Source of the DNA: Candidatus Latescibacterota bacterium
GTDB taxonomy: Bacteria > Latescibacterota > 4484-107 > B68-G9
Assembly: GCA_012962735.1 (NCBI GenBank)
Contig: DTXA01000271.1
Coordinates: 1 to 19,790, forward strand
Direction: 5' to 3'
Length of the DNA stretch: 19,790 nt
The notes under the pieces are model-generated. The model searched no databases. It had not been told where the DNA came from and saw only the letters and a list, made by a program, of their open reading frames with translations. Below, piece after piece: positions 7,245 to 13,984 of this stretch (its first letter is position 1; each line of letters starts with the position of its first letter). The position numbers and the translations under genes are program-made.

Positions 7245-8000
7245 ATGCGGTTGAAGGACAAGGTGGCGGTCATCACAGGGGCTGCCAGCGGGATAGGAAG
7301 GGCAGCGGCCGAGCTTTTCGCGAGGGAGGGGGCGAAGGTCGTCGTGGTGGACTGGAAGGGGGAGGGGGAGGAGGTCGCCCGGGGGATAAGGGATGCGGGA
7401 GGAGAGGCCCTTTTCGTCCGGGCGGACGTGTCGGACCCCTCCCGGGTGCGCGAGATGGTGCGGAGGGCTGTGGAGGCCTTCGGGAGGATAGACATCCTTT
7501 ACAACAACGCGGCTGTGGGGTACTCCACGCCGATCGTGGTGGGTTCGGTCGAGGAACTCCCCGAGGAGCACTGGGACAGGGTGGTACGGATAAACCTCTA
7601 CAGCGTGTACCTCTGTTGCAAGTACGCCCTTCCGGAGCTGCGCAGGACCAAAGGTGTCATCCTGAACACGTCCTCCATAATGGCCACCGGGGCCGTTCCA
7701 GGCGCGGACGCCTACACGGCCTCAAAGGGCGGCATCATCTCCCTCTCAAGGTCGCTCGCTAAGAAGCTCGGCCCCGAAGGAGTCCGTGTGAACGTGCTCT
7801 GCCCCGGGACCATAGCTACACCTATGATCGCCCCTATCCTCGAGGACCCAGAGGCCGTGCGCAGGTCCGAGGCCAAAGTCCCCCTCGGAAGGCTGGGGAC
7901 CCCCGAGGAGGTGGCAAGGGCGGCTTTGTTTTTGGTCTCAGACGAAGCCTCGTATATAGCCGGGGCTGTGCTCTTCGTGGACGGCGGACAATCGGTATAG
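7245..8000 (+). CDS. Short-chain dehydrogenase/reductase (SDR), classical
   Basis: NAD(P)(H)-dependent oxidoreductase of 251 aa. The cofactor motif TGAASGIG is at residues 11-18, an acidic residue (Asp36) ends strand beta-2 and favours NAD(H), the NNA motif is at 87-89, and the catalytic Ser144, Tyr157 and Lys161 lie in NTSSIM and YTASKGG. The C-terminal ASYIAGAVLFVDGG is the usual end of the 3-oxoacyl-ACP reductase/glucose dehydrogenase-like group. The specific substrate cannot be deduced. A GGAGG (7237-7241) overlaps the asd stop. The gene lies in the same operon-like run as ilvE and asd, but SDRs do not belong to that pathway, so co-location does not define its function. Confidence 0.88.
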   Translation: MRLKDKVAVITGAASGIGRAAAELFAREGAKVVVVDWKGEGEEVARGIRDAGGEALFVRADVSDPSRVREMVRRAVEAFGRIDILYNNAAVGYSTPIVVGSVEELPEEHWDRVVRINLYSVYLCCKYALPELRRTKGVILNTSSIMATGAVPGADAYTASKGGIISLSRSLAKKLGPEGVRVNVLCPGTIATPMIAPILEDPEAVRRSEAKVPLGRLGTPEEVARAALFLVSDEASYIAGAVLFVDGGQSV

Positions 8001-8040
8001 TAGGGGCGTATAGCACCTAACTCTGAAGAAAGGAGGCTCT

Positions 8041-9333
8041 ATGTTCCGCCTCAGAGAAGCGGGGACCGATGTGTACACCGAATTCCTGGCCGGTGCCACC
8101 ACCTTTTTGACCATGGCATACATCATCATCGTCAACCCCGCTATCCTCCAGGCGGCAGGGATCCCTAAGGGGCCGTCGATGGTGGCTACGATACTTTCGG
8201 CCGCCTTCGGCACCCTAATTATGGGATTTTACGCCAACAGGCCCTTCGCCATCGCCCCCTACATGGGGGAGAACGCCTTTATAGCCTATACCGTGGTGAA
8301 GGTCCTGGGGTACTCTTGGCAGACGGCCCTCGGGGCCATATTCATAGGGGGAGTGCTTTTTACGGTCCTCACCATCCTCAGAGTGCGCACCTGGCTTGTG
8401 GAGGCTATCCCACAGAGCCTGAAGTACAGCTTTGCGGTGGGCATAGGGCTTTTCCTGACATTCATCGGATTGAACGACGCCAGCATCGTGCGGCTGGGGG
8501 TGCCCGGGGCCCCGGTTAAGGTGGGGGACTTAGGGAGCCCAGCGGCACTCTTGGCGGTACTCGGGTTTGTGCTTATGGCTGCCCTGCTGGTGCGGCGTGT
8601 GAGAGGTGCGATACTCATCAGCATACTTTCGGTCACGGCCCTTTCCTTCCTGTTGGGCGTGACCAAGTCCCCCGAGTCTTTGGTGGGCCTACCTCCTTCG
8701 CTCTCGCCCATATTCCTCAAGCTGGACATACTCGGAGCACTCACCTGGGGTTTTTTCGCTGTGATATTGACCGTATTCGTGATGGACTTCGTGGACACGA
8801 TGGGGACTTTAGTCGGGCTTTCGGCCCGGGCGGGCCTGTTGGATGAAAAGGGCAACCTCCCCCAGATAGAGCGGCCGATGTTGGCCGACGCCTTGGCCAC
8901 CGTGGTTGGGGCCCTCTTGGGCACCACAACCACTGGGACCTACATAGAATCTGCGGCAGGCATAGAGGCGGGTGGCCGTACTGGCCTTACGGCCGTCGTG
9001 GTGGCGGTGCTTTTCCTCTTGGCCCTTTTCTTCGCCCCTCTCTTCACTTCCGTTCCCCCACACGCATACGGCCCGGCTCTCGCTATGGTAGGGCTTATGA
9101 TGCTGGAGCCCATCCGGAGGATAGACTTCTCGGACTACACCGAACTCGTCCCGGCGTTCGCCGTGGTGGCCCTGATGAGCTTTACTTACAACTTAGGTGT
9201 AGGGATGACGGCCGGGTTCGTGCTGTATCCCCTGCTGAAGACGTTGGCCGGAAGGGCGAGGGAGGTGCCCGCGGGAGCGTGGGTTTTGGGGGGATTGTCG
9301 CTTCTGTTCTACGTATTCTACCCGTACTCCTGA
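8041..9333 (+). CDS. NCS2/AzgA-family nucleobase (guanine/hypoxanthine/adenine) permease
   Basis: Integral membrane proton symporter of 430 aa, the usual length for the AzgA/PbuG/GhxP group. Multiple hydrophobic segments fit the 14-helix NCS2 fold. Diagnostic motifs are EFLAGATTFLTMAYII at the N-terminus, FAIAPYMGENAFIAY, a central FVMDFVDTMGTLVGL, and GTTTTGTYIESAAGIEAGGR, the substrate-site block of the AzgA subgroup. The loop after helix 9 carries the typical DEKGNLPQIERPMLADALAT. An AAAGGAGG sits just before the ATG. It follows the SDR by 40 nt without a terminator, so it probably shares the ilvE-asd transcript. No purine riboswitch fits in the 40-nt gap. A perfect hairpin follows at 9353-9377. 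Confidence 0.9.
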   Translation: MFRLREAGTDVYTEFLAGATTFLTMAYIIIVNPAILQAAGIPKGPSMVATILSAAFGTLIMGFYANRPFAIAPYMGENAFIAYTVVKVLGYSWQTALGAIFIGGVLFTVLTILRVRTWLVEAIPQSLKYSFAVGIGLFLTFIGLNDASIVRLGVPGAPVKVGDLGSPAALLAVLGFVLMAALLVRRVRGAILISILSVTALSFLLGVTKSPESLVGLPPSLSPIFLKLDILGALTWGFFAVILTVFVMDFVDTMGTLVGLSARAGLLDEKGNLPQIERPMLADALATVVGALLGTTTTGTYIESAAGIEAGGRTGLTAVVVAVLFLLALFFAPLFTSVPPHAYGPALAMVGLMMLEPIRRIDFSDYTELVPAFAVVALMSFTYNLGVGMTAGFVLYPLLKTLAGRAREVPAGAWVLGGLSLLFYVFYPYS

Positions 9334-9352
9334 TATCAACCCCCGGAAACGG

Positions 9353-9377
9353 AAGGGGAGGCCCCTGGCCTCCCCTT
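9353..9377. terminator. Perfect 11-bp hairpin after the permease gene, without a U-tract
   Basis: The arm AAGGGGAGGCC, a CCT loop and the perfectly complementary GGCCTCCCCTT lie 20 bases after the permease stop and about 75 bases before the convergent ceramidase remnant ends. Neither strand has a run of T after the stem, so it is not a textbook intrinsic terminator. Its position between convergent units suggests bidirectional termination or 3'-end protection. Confidence 0.55.
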
Positions 9378-9450
9378 CATATCATATCGCCCTACTTTAT
9401 CATCCTACCTTTTTCCATCGCAAGATGTTAACCTGTATCAGGAGACACCC

Positions 9451-9954
9451 TCATTGCAGCCTTAAAAAATTCGGGGCCATGACTACCCCCTCTGGGGTTT
9501 TAAGCCTCCGGCATACCCCTATCCTTGTGCTTCCCAGGCCGAAGGAAAGCCGGGCGGGCTTGAGGTTCCCGAGGGCGTCCCCCACAGCCTGGGATATCTT
9601 TTCCCTCAGGGATGCAATATAGCTGGGATCGGGTGCCTCGGCATACGATCTCTTAGCCACTACCGGCCCTGCGTGGGTATGGGAGCAGGCCAAGAGTACG
9701 TTCTCGGGGGAAAGGCCGTACCGCTCCTTAGGCTCCCGCTTTATCCCTTGGGTGCCCTCCCTATCCAGGCTCCCAAGGTCCAGCGCCACTAAAACCAGCT
9801 TCCTACGTCCCTGTCTCAGGGCTAGCGCTTTGGCGTACAGATCGTCGTGCACTCCCTCACACCCGTGGTCCCTTGCCGAGAAGCCCATCATGGGGGTTCC
9901 TACAGGCGGGGTTATACAGGCTTCACCGATTCCTGCGAAAAGCGTCTCTTTCAT
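9451..9954 (-). pseudogene. Neutral/alkaline ceramidase-like protein, N-terminal third only
   Basis: The 167 residues match the N-terminal part of the neutral/alkaline non-lysosomal ceramidase family, whose bacterial relatives are around 430 aa or longer. Visible blocks are GIGEACITPPVGTPMMGF, a DDLYAKALALRQG stretch, LVALDL, CSHTHAGP (residues 90-97, where the family places metal-binding histidines) and RRLKTPEGVVMAPN. The similarity then stops abruptly and a stop follows five codons later, so the rest of the catalytic domain is missing. The chosen ATG at 9954 has GGAGGGG five bases upstream; the ATG at 9966 lies before that Shine-Dalgarno. It follows the PL22 lyase on the same strand across a palindrome. 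Such genes often accompany glycan-degradation genes in environmental genomes, and their true substrate is usually unknown. I judge it truncated and probably inactive. Confidence 0.7.
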
Positions 9955-9972
9955 TTCCCCTCCCATTAGCCC

Positions 9973-10008
9973 CGAAGCAGGGGCGTATGGCCATACGCCC
10001 CTGCTTCG
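9973..10008. repeat. Perfect 36-bp palindrome, no spacer
   Basis: The 18-base arm CGAAGCAGGGGCGTATGG is followed at once by its exact reverse complement. It lies in the 55-bp gap between the PL22 lyase stop and the ceramidase remnant start on the minus strand. No U-run follows on either strand. It may be an intercistronic mRNA hairpin, a protein-binding site or a small mobile or REP-like sequence. No second copy was noticed in the window. Confidence 0.85.
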
Positions 10009-10021
10009 TTCAGGGGGACCC

Positions 10022-11155
10022 CTAAAGATATATATGTTCCGAAAGCTCCTCGAAGTCGGGAACCTCCACCAGGTACACGTTCCCGTATCCCCTATGGTCG
10101 CTCGTGTACACTACCCCTTTGGCGTCCTCTGTGAAGCGGGGGTGTACGTGGGTCTGCTGGATGTGGAAGGAACTGCGGTGCCATACTAAACGCCTCGGCC
10201 CTTCAAGCCTCCCCTCCCGGAACCTCCACAGGAGCAGATAGGGGTCCCTGGAGCTTCCATCCCCCACGATGAGATCTAAGTCCCTGCAATGAAGGTGGGT
10301 CGAGCCAGGAGGTATGGTGAACTCCACAACCCCGGTCCCGTCCCACCGAATTACGCCGAAGATCGGGCCTTCAGGTGTGGTCCCGTGGTACCCGACCCGC
10401 TCCCCGTCGGAGAGCCAGAACTCGTGCCCCACCCTCTCGCCCGGCCGGGTAGGACGTATTGGCCAGACCTCTCGGGTTTCCAAGTTCAATCCCCATATCC
10501 TCTGGTCCACTAAGTCCCAAGGCCCCTCGTGACAGAAGGTGAGGAGCTCAGGCCGTGTGGGTGAGGTGTTGACGTGGCCTATCCAGTACCTCTCCTCGTG
10601 GACCACCTCTGCCTCCCCGCCTTCCACCGGCACTTTCAGCACCCGGGAGAGGGGCCTGGCCTTCCAGGTCTCCCGGAAGCCCACGTACCCTTGGTTCAGC
10701 TCGGTGGGAACGACCTCCTGCCAAGTCCCCGTGCACACGTATCTTCCATCCGCCGTGACACTCGTTATGCTCCCTCGGAAGCCCTCGGACCGCTCATATA
10801 GCGGCCTTTCCTTTAAGGTCTTTAGGTCCACCGCCCAAAGTGTCCTCCCAGCCCAGTAGTAGCACTCGGGCCTGAGGGGGTTTATGGATGCCGAAAGGAA
10901 GCCGACCTCTGTCCCCGGGGGTAGGTCCGTAACCTGTAGGATGGCACCGTCCTCAATGTTCAGACTGAACAGGTTCGTGCAGTTTTCCCTGTCCGAACCG
11001 AAGAGAAGCTTGCGTCCCCCTTCGTACCAACCTGAGTTGGTGAAGTAGAAGTGATGGCTGTGGCCCTTGTAATCCGTCAACTGCCGGACCATGGCTCCTG
11101 TCTCTCTGTCGTTGAAAGTCCGCCATTCCGCCGGAAACTCGTTTCCTTTTGCCAT
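10022..11155 (-). CDS. Oligogalacturonate lyase, polysaccharide lyase family 22
   Basis: Predicted intracellular lyase that cleaves short pectin oligogalacturonides by beta-elimination to unsaturated products. The protein has 377 aa, close to the family's ~385. It opens with FNDRETGAMVRQLTDYKGHSHH, typical of the seven-bladed propeller start. FCHEGPW is at residues 207-213, GHEFW with His244 matches the catalytic-base region, and the metal-binding set fits His287, Gln333, His336 and His338 (QQTHVHP). I assign these by pattern from the Yersinia enzyme. There is no signal peptide, consistent with a cytosolic enzyme. The ATG at 11155 has GGAGG seven bases upstream. A ceramidase-like remnant follows downstream. 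No pectin transporter or other pectinase is visible here, so this enzyme is either isolated or part of a reduced pathway. Confidence 0.85.
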   Translation of the reverse strand: MAKGNEFPAEWRTFNDRETGAMVRQLTDYKGHSHHFYFTNSGWYEGGRKLLFGSDRENCTNLFSLNIEDGAILQVTDLPPGTEVGFLSASINPLRPECYYWAGRTLWAVDLKTLKERPLYERSEGFRGSITSVTADGRYVCTGTWQEVVPTELNQGYVGFRETWKARPLSRVLKVPVEGGEAEVVHEERYWIGHVNTSPTRPELLTFCHEGPWDLVDQRIWGLNLETREVWPIRPTRPGERVGHEFWLSDGERVGYHGTTPEGPIFGVIRWDGTGVVEFTIPPGSTHLHCRDLDLIVGDGSSRDPYLLLWRFREGRLEGPRRLVWHRSSFHIQQTHVHPRFTEDAKGVVYTSDHRGYGNVYLVEVPDFEELSEHIYL

Positions 11156-11235
11156 CTGGGCCTCCAGCTTTAGTTCGGTTAGCTCTATCCATGTTTTTGA
11201 CCTCCATCTCGAGCAGGAGTAGAAACTCCCCTATC

Positions 11236-11258
11236 GGGAACGTGTAGAACATGTTCCC
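11236..11258. promoter_or_regulatory. Inverted repeat upstream of the PL22 lyase
   Basis: GGGAACGTG, a five-base spacer TAGAA, then CATGTTCCC: arms of nine bases with one mismatch. It lies about 80 bp before the lyase ATG, in the 141-bp gap after feoB. The position and symmetry suit a dimeric regulator, or a weak hairpin ending the feo transcript. I know no regulator with exactly this site. Confidence 0.35.
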
Positions 11259-11296
11259 ATGGCGGACGAGGGAGGAGTCTTCGGGTCGTGCCCTTG

Positions 11297-13033
11297 TTAT
11301 CTCGGCGAGCTTATGATCAAACCCAACAGGAAGTTTAAAAGGCCACCTACCGAGAGTGCTATGCCGACCATGATGAACGTGGCCTTGGACATGTCCTTCA
11401 GGCCCAGTTCCCTGAAGAGGGTCACGAAGGTGGCCACGCAGGGGAAATAAGTGCAGAGGACCACGCTGGCCACTATCAACTGCTTGAAGCTCAACCCAAG
11501 GGGAGCCAACATACCCACCGCCACGTCCTTCCTTAGGAATCCCACAATTAGCGCCCCCACGGCTTCCGGCGGAAGACCCAAGATGGTGGTGAGCACCGGC
11601 GACAGGAGTTTGCCCAGGAAGTCTATTACGTCTAAGGAATAAAGCAGGTTGACCACGAACACTCCGAGGAGCACGAAGGGGACCGCCTCGGTGAGGAACC
11701 AGCGCATCCTCATCCATAACTTCTTCGCCAGTGCCCCCCAGTAAGGCGCACGGTACGGGGGGATGTCCACCACTATCTCCGGGGTCTCTCCCCGTATCAG
11801 CTTCTTCAGCGCCATCCCCAACCCAAGCCATAATATAAGTAACGTCCCGAACACGGAGCCTAACCCTTTCGGGCCGTACTTGCCCAAAAGTCCCACCACC
11901 ATCGCTATCTGCGCCATACAGGGAACCGCAACCCCCATAAGGGTTGCGGCTATGAACCTCTCCTTCCGGGTCTCCAATATCCTCGTGCTCAGGGCCCCGG
12001 GCACGTTGCACCCCAGCCCCAACATCATCGGAACTATGGAAAGCCCGTGCAATCCGAGCCTATGCATGAGGATGTCCACGAGTATGGCCAACCTCGGAAG
12101 GTAGCCCAGGTCCTCCAAGAAGGAGAGCATAAGGTAGAATGCGAACACATAGGGAAGCACAGCGGCGAAGGGTATGTAGAGCCCTGTAGTGAAGAGACCG
12201 AAGGACTGCATAAAGTCGATCTCGCCCTCTATGAGGTTTCCTATGAAGAGCTCGTGGAGCAGGGTTTCGGGGCCGAGCAGGGTCGAAAGCTTCTCCACAG
12301 CCGGAAGCCACAGTCTCTCAAAGGCCGGGTCGCACACGTATCCTATCAGGCCCTCCCCTATGAACCTGATCGCCCTGAAGGTGATGTAGAGTACTAGGAG
12401 GGCGAAGGGGATGCCCCACACGGGATGAACCGTGAGTCCCCCGAGCTTCTCACCGAGGGTGGGATGCCTGTGGGTCACCCTCTGGACCTCTTCCACTATA
12501 TTCCCTATGACCTGCCACTTCTGTTCATCCGGATACGAAAGCCCGGAGGAACTCGCCTCTTTTATCCTGCTCTTGAGCTCCCTTATCCCCTCACCGCTCC
12601 TGGCACAGGTGGGCACGACCGGGACTCCCAACCTCTCTTCAAGCTTCTTATGGTCTATACCTATCCCCTTATTCCTCGCCTCGTCCCACATGTTCAACGC
12701 GACGATGACCTTCCTCCCGGTGGAGAGAAGCTGGAGGGTCAGGAGGAGGTTCCTCTCCAGGGTCGTAGAATCCACAATATGGATTACGATATCGCCGTCT
12801 CCAAGCTCCTCCACCATCTTTACTGCGACCTCCTCCACACGGGACGTGGGCTCTAAGGTATAGGTCCCCGGGACATCTATGACCTCCACATCCTCCCCGT
12901 CCAGCTTCATCTTGCCTCTCGTAAACTCCACGGTGGTCCCTGGATAGTTAGAGGTCACCACATCCGCCCCGGTGAGCCTGGAGAACACAGCACTTTTTCC
13001 CACGTTGGGATTGCCCATCAACAGTATCTTCAT
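11297..13033 (-). CDS. feoB: Ferrous iron transport protein B
   Basis: Inner-membrane Fe(II) transporter with an N-terminal GTPase domain. G1 is GNPNVGKS at residues 7-14, the G2 region is YPGTTVE, G3 is DVPG and G4 is NMWD. A short linker follows, then the membrane part with the two Gate motifs around GLGCNVPG and YFPCVATF. At 578 aa it is compact compared with the 650-780 aa of many FeoB proteins, but both Gates and all GTPase motifs are present and no break is visible, so I regard it as complete. The Shine-Dalgarno GAGGAGG precedes the ATG. It is the third gene of fur-feoA-feoB, separated from feoA by 89 bp containing an inverted repeat that may give feoB extra control. Confidence 0.93.
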   Translation of the reverse strand: MKILLMGNPNVGKSAVFSRLTGADVVTSNYPGTTVEFTRGKMKLDGEDVEVIDVPGTYTLEPTSRVEEVAVKMVEELGDGDIVIHIVDSTTLERNLLLTLQLLSTGRKVIVALNMWDEARNKGIGIDHKKLEERLGVPVVPTCARSGEGIRELKSRIKEASSSGLSYPDEQKWQVIGNIVEEVQRVTHRHPTLGEKLGGLTVHPVWGIPFALLVLYITFRAIRFIGEGLIGYVCDPAFERLWLPAVEKLSTLLGPETLLHELFIGNLIEGEIDFMQSFGLFTTGLYIPFAAVLPYVFAFYLMLSFLEDLGYLPRLAILVDILMHRLGLHGLSIVPMMLGLGCNVPGALSTRILETRKERFIAATLMGVAVPCMAQIAMVVGLLGKYGPKGLGSVFGTLLILWLGLGMALKKLIRGETPEIVVDIPPYRAPYWGALAKKLWMRMRWFLTEAVPFVLLGVFVVNLLYSLDVIDFLGKLLSPVLTTILGLPPEAVGALIVGFLRKDVAVGMLAPLGLSFKQLIVASVVLCTYFPCVATFVTLFRELGLKDMSKATFIMVGIALSVGGLLNFLLGLIISSPR

Positions 13034-13088
13034 AGTTCCGCCTCCTCAACTGTTAAGGACCGACCGAGGAGAAGCTTGCCTTATTGTA

Positions 13089-13107
13089 ATTGCAATACAT
13101 TTGCAAT
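13089..13107. promoter_or_regulatory. 19-bp inverted repeat between feoA and feoB
   Basis: ATTGCAA, five bases TACAT, then TTGCAAT: perfect 7-bp arms over 19 bp, the size of a Fur-type operator though the bases differ from the classical Fur box. On the minus strand a TACAAT (candidate -10) partly overlaps it, without a good -35. It could be a second operator or promoter for feoB. Confidence 0.4.
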
Positions 13108-13122
13108 TAGCCCACAAAAAAT

Positions 13123-13359
13123 TTATCTAAGACTCGTGTCCACTATGACCTTGCTCGCCACCCCGAAACCCAAAGCTATTTGATACCCGTCGACGGAAAC
13201 TATCACCGGGCCTCTCATAGGCTGGGAACTTACCTTCACGACCCTCTTCCCCGGCCTTATTCCCATGGCCTCCAGCTTTCTGATCGCCCCGAAGCCTCCC
13301 TGAAGTTCCACGACCACGCCACCTTCGTTCGACTGAAGTTGGGCTAAGCTCTTTATCAT
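13123..13359 (-). CDS. feoA: Ferrous iron transport protein A
   Basis: Small cytosolic SH3-like protein of 78 aa required for FeoB function. It shows the family layout: an LAQLQSNEGG start, a central GFGAIRKLEAMGIRPGKRV segment, then GPVIVSVDGYQIALGFGVASKVIVD, with the common 'iaLg...A..I.V' ending. Its ATG overlaps the fur stop (ATGA at 13356-13359) and has GGAGGCGGAGGA just upstream, so translation is probably coupled to fur. Length and motifs are complete. Confidence 0.92.
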   Translation of the reverse strand: MIKSLAQLQSNEGGVVVELQGGFGAIRKLEAMGIRPGKRVVKVSSQPMRGPVIVSVDGYQIALGFGVASKVIVDTSLR

Positions 13360-13796
13360 TCCTCCGCCTCCTTTCTACAACCCCTGCAATATCCCATTAT
13401 TTGGAGCCTGTGGTACTTCGGCTCAAAACCCTCCCTCTCACACACCTTTTGTTGGAGTTCTTCTATCTGTGGCTCCTCAAAGTTTACGATTTTTCCGCAC
13501 CTTATGCAAAATAAGTGGTCGTGATGTGTGTGACCGTAGATGTGTTCGTAGTGCTTATGCTTCTCATCGGTTATTATCTCCCTCAAAAGACCAGCCTCGA
13601 CGAGGAGGTTCAAAGTCCTGTAAACCGTGGCCATAGAGATTCGACTTCCCCTCTCCCTAAGTCTTGTAAATATATCGCTTACGTCGAAGTGACCGTGGAT
13701 GGAGACAGCCTCCTCTAAGATCGCTTCCCTCTCCGGGGTGAACCTTAAGCCCCTCTCCCTCAGATACTGCCTCAGTTCTATAGCTTCGTCGGTCAT
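13356..13796 (-). CDS. fur: Fur-family ferric uptake regulator
   Basis: Metal-responsive DNA-binding repressor. From the ATG at 13796 it has 146 aa. The winged-helix domain includes RGLRFTPEREAILE and the recognition-helix region ISMATVYRTLNLL (residues 53-65). The dimerisation/metal domain has HTHHDHLFC and two CxxC pairs (Cys97/Cys100, Cys137/Cys140), the structural zinc site of many Fur proteins. An upstream in-frame TTG at 13829 is unlikely as a start because it lies in the predicted -10 element. The ATG lacks an obvious Shine-Dalgarno on its short leader. Fur versus Zur or PerR cannot be decided from motifs alone, but overlap with feoA strongly favours iron. The gene probably represses its own operon through the palindrome at 13809-13827. 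Confidence 0.88.
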   Translation of the reverse strand: MTDEAIELRQYLRERGLRFTPEREAILEEAVSIHGHFDVSDIFTRLRERGSRISMATVYRTLNLLVEAGLLREIITDEKHKHYEHIYGHTHHDHLFCIRCGKIVNFEEPQIEELQQKVCEREGFEPKYHRLQIMGYCRGCRKEAEE

Positions 13797-13808
13797 GATA
13801 GACAGATT

Positions 13809-13827
13809 GAAATTCAGTATCAATTTC
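13809..13827 (-). promoter_or_regulatory. Fur-box-like operator over the fur-feoAB start site
   Basis: Minus-strand GAAATTGATACTGAATTTC matches the 19-bp consensus Fur box (GATAATGATAATCATTATC) at 13 of 19 positions by my count. It is symmetric, with arms TTGAAAT/ATTTCAA extending to 13807-13829. It begins directly after the -10 element and would cover the transcription start, so bound Fur would block the promoter. Confidence 0.7.
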
Positions 13828-13828
13828 A

Positions 13829-13857
13829 AATATAACGGGAAAACGGGAAAAAATCAA
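13829..13857 (-). promoter_or_regulatory. Sigma70-type promoter of fur-feoA-feoB
   Basis: On the minus strand, -35 TTGATT (13857-13852), a 17-bp spacer and -10 TATATT (13834-13829). The predicted start near 13822 lies inside the Fur-box-like palindrome and leaves a leader of about 25 nt before the fur ATG. Confidence 0.65.
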
Positions 13858-13984
13858 GGGGAGCGCGAGGAGATATCGCTATGCCCGACAGTCGATATAT
13901 ATGTCTAAATAAAGGTCATTGTTCTCCAAAAAGTTATTCGCTTCGACACTTTTCGGGGCATATATATGACACCTAGGACATCCC

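Noticed and set aside
8001..8040. Possible purine riboswitch before the nucleobase permease
   Set aside because: Only 40 bases separate the SDR gene and the permease, too short for a purine aptamer plus expression platform.
11160..11258. Minus-strand peptide MFYTFPIGEFLLLLEMEVKN upstream of the PL22 gene
   Set aside because: It looks faintly protein-like but has no clear ribosome binding site and runs out of frame into the lyase. Not enough evidence for a gene.
11297..13033. FeoB as a truncated gene because it is only 578 aa
   Set aside because: All GTPase motifs and both Gate regions are present and the C-terminus ends naturally; compact FeoB proteins exist.
13797..13829. Upstream TTG start for fur adding 11 residues
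   Set aside because: It lies within the predicted -10 element and Fur-box palindrome, and the added residues are not typical of Fur.
13880..13975. Repeated ATATATATG-like motifs between fur and tldE
   Set aside because: Short AT-rich similarity without consistent spacing or symmetry; no CRISPR or iteron structure.
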